Source of the DNA: Planoprotostelium fungivorum
Lineage: Eukaryota; Evosea; Variosea; Cavosteliida; Cavosteliaceae
Assembly: GCA_003024175.1 (NCBI GenBank)
Contig: MDYQ01000029.1
Coordinates: 1-64,000 of the forward strand
DNA length: 64,000 nucleotides
Direction: 5' to 3'
The first letter of the stretch is position 1. Every line of letters starts with the position of its first letter. Below are positions 30,672-42,038 of the stretch, piece by piece. The notes under the pieces were generated by a model that did not search any database, was not told the origin of the DNA, and was given only the letters and a program-made list of their open reading frames with translations. The position numbers were made by a program, and so were the translations under genes.

Positions 30672-33600
30672 ATGGCTTTCCAAATATCAACCACACTCGA
30701 CAAGGTTTCTTTGTTCATGTTTCGCTTCGTGTGATTTACGTGAGACAGATGACCAACCGAGATAAAGACTTTCGGTTCATGGCTCTGGTTGATTTGAGTG
30801 CTGAGTTACAGAAAGATAACTTCAAGATGGACGCCGAATCTGAAAAAAAGGTCACAGACGCCGTCTTGAAACTTCTCGATGATGTGTCCAATCAAGTACA
30901 AGAGCAAGCGGTCAAATGGTGAGAAATAAGCTCAGAACCCTTCTTTGATCTTCTTCGCAGTATGGGTCCTTTATCAAAGAAGATCAAAGAGAGTCATTTT
31001 ACCATGGTGGACATATTGACTGGACACGTTCTCGCAGTTCCAGCCAAAGGAAAAGAAGAACTGAGAGATCTCGCCTCCATTTCCTTGAAGACGGTTATAA
31101 CCAATATTCCAGCAGACAAGCCAGACCTACCTGCACAAATGGTCAAGAGAATCACACCAAAACTCGTCACCGCCATCTCCGCACAGGTAGGTACGATGAA
31201 CTAAAAGGTAGCTGAATAAGGTGCAGAATGCCAACCCAGACACAGTCGCAGCTGCATTGGACGTGTTGAATACATTGTTGGAGAAGTGTGGAAACTACAT
31301 GACTGCCGATCACGACTCTGTCTTGAAAGTCATTCAACCTGAATTACGCTCCAAGCGTAGTGCCACACGCAAGAAGGCCACTTCATGCCTTGGTAAATCT
31401 GAATTGCAGAGATAAGACTCACCACAGGTAGGTCACCTGGCTGTGACAACACCAGACAACATGTTTGCAGAGCTCGTGAAGAACCTCGTCGATTACATTG
31501 GATCCTCTTCCACGCAGCCAGAGGAGTTGAGAACGTACATGCAGGCCATCAGTGCAGTCAGTCGTTCTGTGGGATACAGACTGGGCAAATACCTCAACGA
31601 CATCTTACCCAAAGTCATGAAGCATTGCGAAAGTGGTGCCGAGGATGATGAGTTGAAGGAGAACTGCTTCCAGGTGCGCAATGGAAGGAGATCACACTGA
31701 ACGACAACAGTGTTTCGAGTCTCTCATCCTTCGTTGTCCCAAGGATATTACACCATTCCTCGATCAAATTCAAAAGCTGTGTCTGGCCTACGTTGGCCAC
31801 GATCCCAATTACGAAGATGCCATGGAGGAAGATGAAGAGGAAGAGGAAGAAGAAGACGATGATGACAATGAAAATTACTCCGATGATGACGATATGAGCT
31901 GGAAGGTGATGACAAATCATTCACACACATTCTAAAGGAGAGATAGGTGAGACGTTCATCGACCAAATGCTTAGATGCCATCATCGTCACCCGTCCGGAA
32001 CGTCTCTCCGATCTTTATGCCAAGGTGAGACTAACCAACAACTGTCTCGTAACACGATGAATAGGTCGCACCTGTACTGATTACAAGGTTCAACGAGCGT
32101 GAGGAGAATGTCAAGTTGGACGTCTTCTCCACTTTCAGTGACCTGTTGAAGCAAACTGGTCAGTTCGCTCGTCGTCAAACTGAGACGGAGTGAGGAATGA
32201 GAAAGAGTCCATGAACTGATTGATGATAGTCTTATTGGTCAACTGAGGGCTCTAGTCCCCAGGATTGTGAGCGGAATCACGAAGCAGCTCAAAGGCAAGC
32301 AAGTCAAGACACGCTCTGGTGCCTTCTTCCTTCTCAAGCAGCTCATCACCGTATTACCGGGCGCTCTGTCCGATCACATCTCTTCTCTTGTTCCCGGTGT
32401 GAAAGTCTCACTGAAGGTAAAATCAGAACGCACACACAGATTGGACTGAATCGAATCAGGACAACCGATCAGACAACTCCTTGAAGTTGGAGACGCTGTC
32501 TTTCCTCAAGCTGCTGATGCAGACACACGATCCCAAGGTGTTCCACCCCCACGTCAATGAGCTGACCATCATCTTCAACTCGGTCAACGATCAATACTAC
32601 CGTACCTCCGCTGAGGCCCTCCGTGTTGTATCCGAGTTTGTCCATGTTCTGAGACCACAGGTGCGTAGAGGAGTGATAGTGAGAATAACAGATGTAGAAC
32701 TCCAACTTTGATTACAAACCGTACGTGAAGAAGCTATTCAACTGCACTTTCGAAAAGCTCAAAGCACAAGAAGTTGATCAGGAAGTGAAAGAAGCCGCCA
32801 TCTCTTGTATGGGATTGACCCTGGCTTACCTTGGAGATGAGCTCCAAGCAGAGACCCCAGAGGTTCTGAAGATCCTGGTGGACAGACTGAGCAACGAGAT
32901 CACAAGGCTGACAACCGTCAAGTCATTCGAGGTAGATATTCCATTTTCTTTTCTTTTGATACCGAGACTCATTGGATCCACAGACCCTAGCCTCATCTCC
33001 CCTCCGCCTCCAGCTGGACTCTGTCATCGGACAAGTCTTAGACGAGCTCGCCTCCTTCCTCAACCGCAACAATCGCCAGTTGGTGCAGACATCCCTCGTC
33101 ACTCTTGGTGTCGTCATTCGAAACAGCACCCATGGTCCACAAGCGACAGACCAATACGCCAACGTTCTCGTCAAACTGTCCCCTCTCATCAGGTGAGGTG
33201 ATCATACCATCACCATCTGATGTCTATAGTACATCGGACTTACATCTCACTCATCTCGCTTTGGACTTGACTACATCCATCTTGAAGTCAAAGGCCGTTC
33301 CCATGAAGACAGTCGCAGACAATCAGATCGTCGCAAAGTCCATCGATCTTCTCAAGTCCACTCTCCTCGGTGGTCTCGCCCTGGAGGTAATCCAACCCCT
33401 CAGTCTCATCATTCTGATCGATTCAGTCTCTCCTCGAATTCTTCAGCAATCTGGTGAAGGATGAATCTTCGGGGCTCAGCTTCGATTCTCTGTCCGATCA
33501 GTTCATGAGCATCGGAAGCACCGCAGATGTGTCGAGACAAGTGCTGAACAACACTGCCAAGGCCATCGCAGCGATCACCAGTACGGCCTCTGCTGACAGA

Positions 33601-35163
33601 AAGAAGAAGACGGTGGAGAAGTTGATCAACGAAGCCAAGAGCACGAAGGAGAATACGGTATGCAATGGAACATAGGATCATGCTGATGCAACACAGACCA
33701 AGCACTTGGCCCTCTTCTCCTTGGGAGAGATCGGCCGTCTCACCGATCTGAGTGAATTCTCTCAACTGTCACAGTCTGTATTATCTGCATTCGAATCTCC
33801 ATCCGAGGAAACCAGACAGGCTGCCTCATTTGCCCTCGGTGGTATCGCCGTAGGAAATCTAAAGGTAAGGTTCATTCTGTGATGAGTCTAATGGATTCAG
33901 GTGTACGTACCCAAAGTGGTGGAGCAGATCAAGGTCAACACCAAGTCAAAGTACTTGCTCCTGCACTCACTCCGCGACATCATCGTCAGGCAGTCTGCCA
34001 ACCCGGTGAGTGGAATCGAAAGAGAGAGAACTGAAAGAGATAGGAATCTGTGGCATCCCTGCAGACGTACCAGAAGGACATCCTACCCATCTTGTTTGCC
34101 GATTGTGAATCAGAGGAAGAAGGCGTGCGTAACGTGGTGGCGGAGTGCTTGGGCAAATTCGCTCTCGTATCGCCAGCTGAGCTCGTCCCCGCTTTGGCCA
34201 AGGGAGCCGAGAACAGCCAGTCACACTTGACTCGCAGCACTGTAGTGGCTGCCATCAAGTTTGCCATCGTAGAGAGACCCCTTCCCATCGATGCCCTTCT
34301 CTCGGAGCACATCCCCAAGTTCCTCAACCTCCTCTCTGACCCCGAATTGGTAAACATCTTCAACTCTCTCGTTCTCATCCTCCCAGATCGTGAGACGTAA
34401 CACTCTCTTCACGCTCAACTTCATCGCACACAACAAGGCCATACTGATCCGCGAGGTGCTGTCCACGTATCTGCCTGCCCTCTATGGTGAATCCAAGATC
34501 AAGCCTGAGCTCATTCGTGAGGTTGATCTCGGACCATTCAAACACAGAGTCGACGATGGTTTGGAGGTGAGCCTTCATGATATCTTCCTCTCTTCATCTT
34601 CCCTTCTTCATCTCCTGACTCAATGCTCAACAGATCCGCAAGGCAGCGTATGAGGCCATGTACACCCTCTTGGACACCGCTGTGGATCGTCTGTCTATTC
34701 CAGAGTTCATCAGCCACTTGAAGGATGGATTGAACGACCAGAATGACATCAAGACTCTGTCTCACCTCATGATCATCCGACTCGCACAGGTGACTCTCTC
34801 TATCCTGTCTGCTCCTGTGTATTCTCAAGGGTATAAACCACATTCTCACGAGAGCAGGTGGCAGGACCCTCTCTGCTGGAATCACTGGAGCAGTTGGTTG
34901 AGCCCCTACGAGCAACAGTGACGAACAAATTGAAGGAGGGATCTGTGCAGACGGAAGTGGATCGAAACGAAGAATTGATCCGAAGTGCACTGCGTGTCGT
35001 TGCAGTGATCTCTCGCATCCCCAACGTAGATTCCATTCACAAGTGGGAGGAGTTTGTCAGAGGAACTCTCAAGACAGGAGAGCTGGCAGACAAGTACGCC
35101 AGCATCAAACAAGAGATGCAACACACCGAGCTTCAGTCCTCCGACAAGATGGACACCTCTTGA
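30672..35163 (+). CDS. CAND1: Cullin-associated NEDD8-dissociated protein 1 (CAND1)
   Basis: CAND1 is a HEAT-repeat solenoid that binds un-neddylated cullin-RING ligases and exchanges their substrate receptors. The start gives [20 protein letters not shown] and [15 protein letters not shown], close to animal CAND1 ('[17 protein letters not shown]'). Next are [19 protein letters not shown] and [19 protein letters not shown]. An acidic loop in the first third ([20 protein letters not shown], near 31820-31890) matches the family's acidic insertion. Later are [51 protein letters not shown]-like helices, and a C-terminal exon with [20 protein letters not shown]. Stop TGA at 35161-35163. About twenty exons with introns of about 40-50 bases were followed. 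The length of about 1,230 residues is normal. Confidence 0.94.
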
Positions 35164-35285
35164 TAAACTACACCTTTTTCTCCGTTGTAGTTGGTCTATA
35201 CGTATTGTAGAAAAGACACTATCATGTCGATTGATATCAATACTTGACACAAGAGCAAAGCCTCGTCATCACGTAACCTAGATTC

Positions 35286-36064
35286 ATGGTGAGGCCTTTT
35301 GTCATGCATAAATGTATAATCTATGTCTGCAGGATGCAGTCTTGGCAGCGTTGACTCCTCCAGCAGATGATCTTGCCGCAAAAATAGAGCTCTCCCTCAA
35401 GCATAAAGAGGAGGGAAATACCTTCTTTAAGAACGGAGATACACCAAATGCCTTTTATCACTACCATCAGGTGCCCATCTCAGCCTGCGACGCCATTGAT
35501 GTATATCTGCAGTCAGTTCTTAATGTAACAGGAATCACCAGTGGCACCGACGAACAGAAGAAGCAGATCGAGATGATCAAGATCACCGTACATAACAACC
35601 TAGGCATGTTGTATCTTAAAAGAGAGAAATGGGACAAAGCGGCAAAGGCTTGTTCAGAGGTATCAATAGAATCCTTGGTGATCCAATTGAATTCAAATTG
35701 TAAAGGTACTCCACATCGATAAGAAGAACGTCAAAGCGTTGTATCGAAGAGGCAAGGCCCGATTTCAAATGGGTCTACTGGATAAGGCGGTGTCGGACCT
35801 GAAGAAGGCTCAGGGATTGGACCCAACAGATAAGCTGATCAAGAACGAGCTCATCCTCATTGAAAGGAAGAAACAGGTGAACGGTACAATCCAATGTGTG
35901 TTTGATGGTTTGAAGGAAGAGGCGAAGAATGAACAAAGTTTTTATGCTGGAATGTTCAAGAGAATGGAGGCAACAACGGTGGATGACAATGAAAACCGCC
36001 CCACTGATCGGAAATTCAGGGCGTTACAGCTGAGACGAAGGACTCTGAGGAAGAACAAGGATAA
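35286..36064 (+). CDS. TPR co-chaperone-like protein (FKBP/TTC9-type TPR domain without a PPIase domain)
   Basis: A likely one-codon first exon (ATG at 35286) splices to DAVLAALTPPADDLAAKIEL, then HKEEGNTFFKNGDTPNAFYH (TPR 1), ITVHNNLGMLYLKREKWDKA (TPR 2), VLHIDKKNVKALYRRGKARF (TPR 3) and LIKNELILIERKKQ. A close NEQSFYAGMFKRM is the conserved tail of FKBP4/5, CyP40 and TTC9-type TPR domains ('LYAxMFxK'). The Lys/Asn/Arg positions of a two-carboxylate clamp (K-N-N-KxxxR) are visible, so binding of Hsp90/Hsp70 EEVD tails is likely. No peptidyl-prolyl isomerase domain precedes it. The end at 36064 rests on an intron with acceptor GCTGAG; a longer read-through frame exists but looks non-natural. 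Confidence 0.7.
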
Positions 36065-36172
36065 TAAACGATTCGATTCAAGTTGCTTTGGCCAATATTG
36101 CGCAGATGCTGCCCTAGCCGTTTGTAGTGCGAGTTTTGGGTCTTGTGATGATGCATCATCCACAGGCACAGT

Positions 36173-38202
36173 ATGTGGAAACTGGCATACTTTTTCGCCG
36201 TTTTGCTACGTTTCTATTTCTGCTTCTCTAATGGATACATCCATCCTGATGAATACTTTCAGTCGGGGCAGGTAACGATGATGATTGGGCCACATCTCAC
36301 CAATATGATAGATTGTTGCACCATTATTCTTCAATTGTCCCCCTAACTTGATCACACCTTGGGAGTTTAGCACTAATCATACACTAAATCCAACTGGACC
36401 AGCCAGAACGATCTTAGGACCGGCTATATCTTATGGACTTCCATATACAGTCCTCACATGGTGTGATTTGATCTTGCAGAAGTGTGGTTGGGCGTCTGTG
36501 GGTGAGGAAGCTGCTGCCGCAGAGCTGATGGTATTTCAGTAACACCCAGGTCTCTGTTATTTGTTCCTCGCCTCTTTCTCTTCCTACTCTCCTTCATCTT
36601 TGGTGGATGTCGACATCTCTTCTCCTCTGATGTTGATAGATCAATGCATCACCAAAGTGTTCCATGAGAAGGACAGAGGGGCTTCTACGCCGATATACGT
36701 ACCTCCCCTACTCTTTCATAGTTTCAGGTGAGTCTCTCGATTGAACGCATCATCACATGGGTACAGTTGGATCACTCTGGTCTTCCTCACTCGAACATTC
36801 TCTAATACGTTGGAGGCTCTGTTTGTCACTGTGGCTCTCACCTTCATCATCGTGGCACAGCGGAGAATCAGAGAGGTAAGAGCTTCATTCGAACTCAGTG
36901 ACATAATCCTCACCGATAGGGCCATTCCATCTCACCCACAGTTCTATTATTCTTCGGTTTCATCTGTGCTCTGGGATCTTTCATTCGAGTCACATTTGTC
37001 TTCTTCGTACTTCCGGCTATGATCACCGCTCTACCCTCCCTCTTCAGTGAGGAGTGGTTATGTTCCATCTTCTCATTACTCTCAGCCCATGGATTCATCA
37101 GAGGATCTAAAAGAGGAGTCTATCTGGTTTGTTGGATCTCACTTGGAGTCGTCACCACATCAGCCGCGATCATTTTCATCGACTCTCTTTATTTCACGTC
37201 ACTCTCTGTACTGATCGATGGGATCCCCTTAACATATCAGAATCTCCATCATATCACTCATAGATGGTTACATAATCCATCACCTCTACAAATCGAGGTG
37301 ATGAATGTCAATAGGATTGTATTCACTGGAGGTAGGGAAACTTCACTCTGACTCCCTTCAACTTCTTCCTCTACAATCAGGACCCACAAAATTTGGCTTT
37401 ACACGGGATTCATTTCAGAGGTGACACTTGTTCTCTCCTCACTGAGCTCTAACTATGTAGGCTTGCATTTGCTGGTCAACATGCCAATGCTGTATGGTCC
37501 ACTCCCACTATTTTTTCTCATCCATCACCTTTTGAACTCAAGGAAAGCGTCAGATGGATCAGACAGGACGTTATTGTCGAGCGTGGTATTCTCTCTCATA
37601 TGTATATCATCTGCTCCACACCAAGAACCCAGGTGAGAAACGCTGATTACGGTATCTTACCCATGCCAACAGATTCTTGATCCCAACGCTGTTTTCCCTA
37701 GCGGTGTTGACTGGTCAGAAGATATTCGCGTACAGAGTATATACTCTAGTATTTGTGCTCTTCAATCTGTCCCTGGTGGCCTTCTTCGGTTTGTGTCATC
37801 AAGCTGGTTCGTGATCATCTTCAATCGTTCGCTTACAATCCACGAGGCGTCGTTCCATCTATTATGGAGATCGACAGGATCAATGCATCACAAGCTGTCT
37901 ACTGGAGGACTTACATGCCTCCAACTTTCCTGTTGTGCTCCACGCAACATTCACAAACACATCCGATAGTCGAAGGTGAGGGAATACAGAAAGACTTGAC
38001 CGTTCATTGAGGTACAGATTGGATGGGACTGGAGGAAGAAGAAGTGATAGAGAGATTGAACTCTCTTGACGGTGAATTTGTGTTCGTATCGCAAAGGATG
38101 CCAAGAGGAATGAGAGGGGAGGAGATACAATCTTTCTTTCACATCAACCCGGAGGATTTATCTCAGCAGCGTCTCACCTTGTACAAAATGAAAGCATCAT
38201 AA
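36173..38202 (+). CDS. GPI mannosyltransferase 4-like (SMP3/PIGZ), GT22 family
   Basis: ER membrane enzyme that adds the fourth mannose to GPI anchors from dolichol-P-mannose. Met 36173 opens WKLAYFFAVLLRFYFCFSNG followed by YIHPDEYFQSGQ, where HPDE is the family's key acidic motif at the first luminal loop. Next come WEFSTNHTLNPTGPARTILG (the 'P/TWEF' motif), several hydrophobic segments, and HGFIRGSKR. The final hydrophobic stretches are followed by ASQAVYWRTYMPPTFLL. The last exon gives DWMGLEEEEVIERLNSL and ends LTLYKMKAS at 38202. PIGZ is preferred to PIGB/ALG9/ALG12 because of the YIHPDEYFQ phrase. It starts only 109 bases after the TPR gene. A GPI-type surface protein is encoded at 49 kb. 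Confidence 0.82.
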
Positions 38203-38811
38203 AAATTGGACAGTTATGGTGCTTCTGGAGATTATCTGATACTGTTCTGAGCGATTTTTCTGTCATCTTAATGGTAATAATTGCGGATGCAGAGGATGAC
38301 GTCGATCACGTCCTTTGTAAACTACAGAAGAACAAGGTCATCGAATATAGTGTATTCCACCTCTGCTGATGTCACATCAGCGATGTGGGTAGAAATATTT
38401 GTGAACATTGAGCTTCCTATGACTTTTCCTTCTCTTACGTATTCCCTGTTTTCTTTTCCAACATCCCACCAAAGCACGAACGCGAAGACGAAGACGTATT
38501 AATACACACAGGTTTGGTGCCATATTGATTGTCTGATGAACTCTGACAGGCATGCCTCTGCAAAAACCAGAGCCATTGCGAAACCATTCAAAGTGGTGGA
38601 GAGATTCCAAGAGTGATTACGTCCTCCATTTACAGTCACACAAATTGGGTCAGTCGTAATCGTCTCAATCAGCATCATTCTCACGGTACACCACAGGCCG
38701 TTCAAATTTCTGGGAATTACCCTTCAGAATAGTATTAAGACCGAGTCACTATATTCTAGCTCAGGCAGAAACGTATGCAGAAGCCTGCGATGATTGGCAA
38801 AAGGTGAAGAC
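38203..38811. other. Interval that may hold 5' exons of the RhoGEF gene
   Basis: An ATG at 38271 opens a short acidic frame (MVIIADAEDDVDHVLCKLQ), and around 38700-38770 a piece reads FKFLGITLQNSIKTESLY before the clear RhoGEF frame begins. Candidate introns exist but the frames could not be chained with confidence. A separate small gene is also possible. Confidence 0.35.
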
Positions 38812-41800
38812 ATGCCTGTGCATTCGTTGACAGAACGTGTCAAGATTCAAGATCTAGTGTACAACGAAAGAAAAGAATTCCTCTTATCGAAAGGCAACGG
38901 AAGGATCACCTCTTCCGATCTCTCCAAGCTGTCTGGTGCGTACCTGTTGCTCTTAGTTCAACAGGAGGTGGGAGAGAACTCATGTGCACAGAACGAACTG
39001 AACCTTACAGATCACACCCAGACCCGGAATCTTGACCCGTTTCGGAAGGACGTTCTCTAGAGACACGTATCGCAGAGCGAGTGAGTTCTCACCGACGATG
39101 GGAGCTCAATGGATTCAGATACCATTCACGTCGATTCTGCCGCGGAGGCGATCAAACACAATGACCTTCCTCCCCACCACACGGAAAGCGACACCGAGGC
39201 CATGCACTTCATGACGGGAGAGAGGGGTGTACCCATCGATCGACAAGTCCTCAGAGACGCGAGTCGGCCCAATTCGATTCAACGCGAACAGACGTTGCAT
39301 TCCATCGTCTCACAATGTCGTTTGATCAAGCAGGAGAGCAAGATGGAAATCCACGCCCAAGAGGCCAGCACCCCTTCAGAGAGGTGAACATGATTCACGA
39401 CCAATGCACGAGTTGTTGACGAGATCGACAGGGAACCAAGCTCAGCACCAGACATGCTGTGGCCGTTGAGACAGCTGCAGGCTAAATCGATGACACCCAG
39501 TGCACGGATATCAAGGGAATGGCACGGCGAGCAGTTGGACGAAGAGGATCTGCAGGAGATCATCGCATGCCACGCAGAGAAGGAAGACATCTCGACTCCT
39601 CTGACAAATATCTGGTCCAACTATCGCTCCAAGTTCCTCCAACTGACCGAGGATTATCTGAAGGAGGTGAGAGGAGAGTGTGATGAAGAGTGAGAGAGGC
39701 AGGTGGATGAGGCGGTGAACGAGCAGGTGAAGAGACACAGTGGGAACCTAGTGGACCATGCAACTGCGGAGAGGATGAAGAAGAAAGAGAGGAAGAAGGT
39801 GGAGCAGTGGAGGGAACGAGTCTTCTACGGAGATCAATCTGAGATTCCATCGATCTTAGTCATGGAGAAGCAGCTGAACCGCACGATGGATATGGCCAAG
39901 GTGATGCATCTCGAGAGATGGTACTCATTCAATTAGTTCCGAAAGGACATCGTTCGGATCCAAGCAGTATTCAGGGGACATCAAGTCAGGAAGAAGCAAG
40001 GATTGATGGGTGAATCACAATGGAGGATTCATCTCATCTGTTGCAGTGACCAGAGCCTTGCGGAGGATGAAGATACTGAAGGAGATGGTCCACACGGAGG
40101 AATTCTACTGCAGATGTCTCCACGTGATGATCGATGTGAGTGGACCAGTGAGAGGAGAAACTGATTGGGATAGATCTACCGTGTCAGAATGATGGAGAAT
40201 CCAGAAGTAATATCTGCATCGGATACTTCGGTTCTCTTCAGTAATGTGGATTCTATCTTACGAGTCAATGAGACCTTACTCTCTGCCCTACAGAAGAACA
40301 TGCAAGATTGGTAACATCATCTCATTCTATCTCATCTCATTCCATCTCATCACTTGTGTTCATGTTCATCTCGTGAGATAGTCATATCTCATTTGATTGA
40401 TCGTGATGTAGGTCGAATCGACAAAAATTATCCACGATCTTCTCGTCCATCGTACCCATGTTCAAGTTATACACGGCTTACATCAACAATTACGAAACCA
40501 GTATGAAGACTCTGAACCAGCACAACAAATTTGCAGAATTCAGATCTCTTCTTCAGGTGCATCATTCACTCGTGTACCTCTTCTCACATGTATCAGAAAT
40601 GCAGATCGGAGCATCCAGACGTTCATCTCGATCTACAGTCACTGTTGATCATGCCCATTCAGGTGATATCGACATCCATGTCAAAGATGGACTGAATATC
40701 AAACAGAGGACCCCCAGATACGAACTCTTGTTGAGAGAGTACCTGAAGGTGATGAGTGATGTGAGAGCTTAATTGAAAGGAACAGAATATGGAGGAAGAG
40801 CACGAGGAGAGACAGGGAATCGAGAGGGCGCTGAATGCATTAGAGCAAGTGGGGTCACTCATCAACGAATCAAAGAGAAAGGCAGAAGGGATGGCTAAGA
40901 TCATAGACATCCAAGAGAGAATCATCGGACACAAGATGGTGAGAAGAATGAAAGTATCAAAATAACATTCTCAGAATCTAGTTGAACCTCATCGAATTCT
41001 CGTGAGAGAAGGAGGAGCATATCGAGAGCATCCCAACGGCTCGACCATCGACTTTGCCACCTATCTCTACTTGTTTAACGACGGCCTCTTGATCACACAG
41101 AAGAAGAAGTCCTGGTTGGGAGATGACAAGAACAACAGTCTACTGTTCAAAGAGATGATCCCCATCAACAGGATATTGACTGTCTCCAGCATCGAGGAGT
41201 CCATAGGTGATTGGATATCGTCAGACAAAGAGTGACGAGAGACAGAATGGAAGAGATACGGGCTCGTTATCTCCTGCAGAGGAAAGGAAGAGAAGTTTTG
41301 GATCGAGACGCAAGAGACTCGAGACCAATGGGTGGATGACATCCTCTTCCAAGCGGCCATCTACATCGACAGACAGAACACTCTACGCCAGACGAGTGAA
41401 GGACAAGAGGAGAGAAAGAGGAACAGTGTAGTGGAGGTGGAGAGGGAGGCAAGGGAGCACGGAGTGAAGGGAGCCGTAAAGAAGACGATGGACATGGTGT
41501 GGGGTGGAAGACAATACGACGTGGAGGGGTCTCACCACGTGGCACACAATCTGAAGGAAGCCCTCCATTACATGAGAGACATCATCCAGTTAGAGCAGGA
41601 CATCATGAGGTGAGAGGAAAGAGAGAAGAAGGTGACGGAGAGCAGGTTTCCCATCGAGATACGAACGTTGATCCCCAATTACTACAGAGATCTGCCCAAA
41701 GACTTTATCAACGAGCAGCAGAGCAGGACGATCAAGCTGATTCGCAAGTTAGACGAGGTGAGAGAGAGAGCGATGAGAGGCTGAGGGAATGTAGATCGAC

Positions 41801-42022
41801 ATGACTCGACTGAAGATCGATCAAGTGATCAAGCAGGAGTACATATGCGATGTGATCAATCGTTTGGTCAAGGGAGGAACGAAAGCAGTGGGGGAAGTGA
41901 AGGACATGACGGAGAACAAGGAGATGAGTGAAGCGGAGAGGAAGAGGAGATTAGGAGGTCTGCTGCAGTGGTACATTGACCTCTCTGAAGCCTGGGATGC
42001 GGTCATGGATAAAGATTTTTGA
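38812..42022 (+). CDS. Dbl-type RhoGEF (DH-PH) with an IQ motif
   Basis: DH domains load GTP on Rho-family GTPases, with PH domains aiding membrane docking. The first firm frame gives MPVHSLTERVKIQDLVYNER. Residues about 200-350 are charged and partly coiled coil. An intron of 36 bases precedes FRKDIVRIQAVFRGHQVRKK, an IQ motif (IQxxxRGxxxR) for calmodulin. The DH domain starts ALRRMKILKEMVHTEEFYCR, with SILRVNETLLSALQKNM, VPMFKLYTAYINNYE, and RTPRYELLLREYLK (the conserved RYxLLLxE helix). The PH-like part has LVEPHRILVREGG, TYLYLFNDGLLITQKKK, and ETQETRDQWVDDILFQAAIY. The C-terminus carries TLIPNYYRDLPKDFINEQQS and stops at 42022, only 16 bases from the convergent COG6 stop. The start is uncertain; exons may extend to 38271. 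Confidence 0.85.
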
Positions 42023-42038
42023 AGAGAAAGTTTGTCAT

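Noticed and set aside
39560-39850. Minus-strand Ser/Pro-rich frame
   Set aside because: Antisense of a charged part of the RhoGEF reading; low complexity and no splice support.
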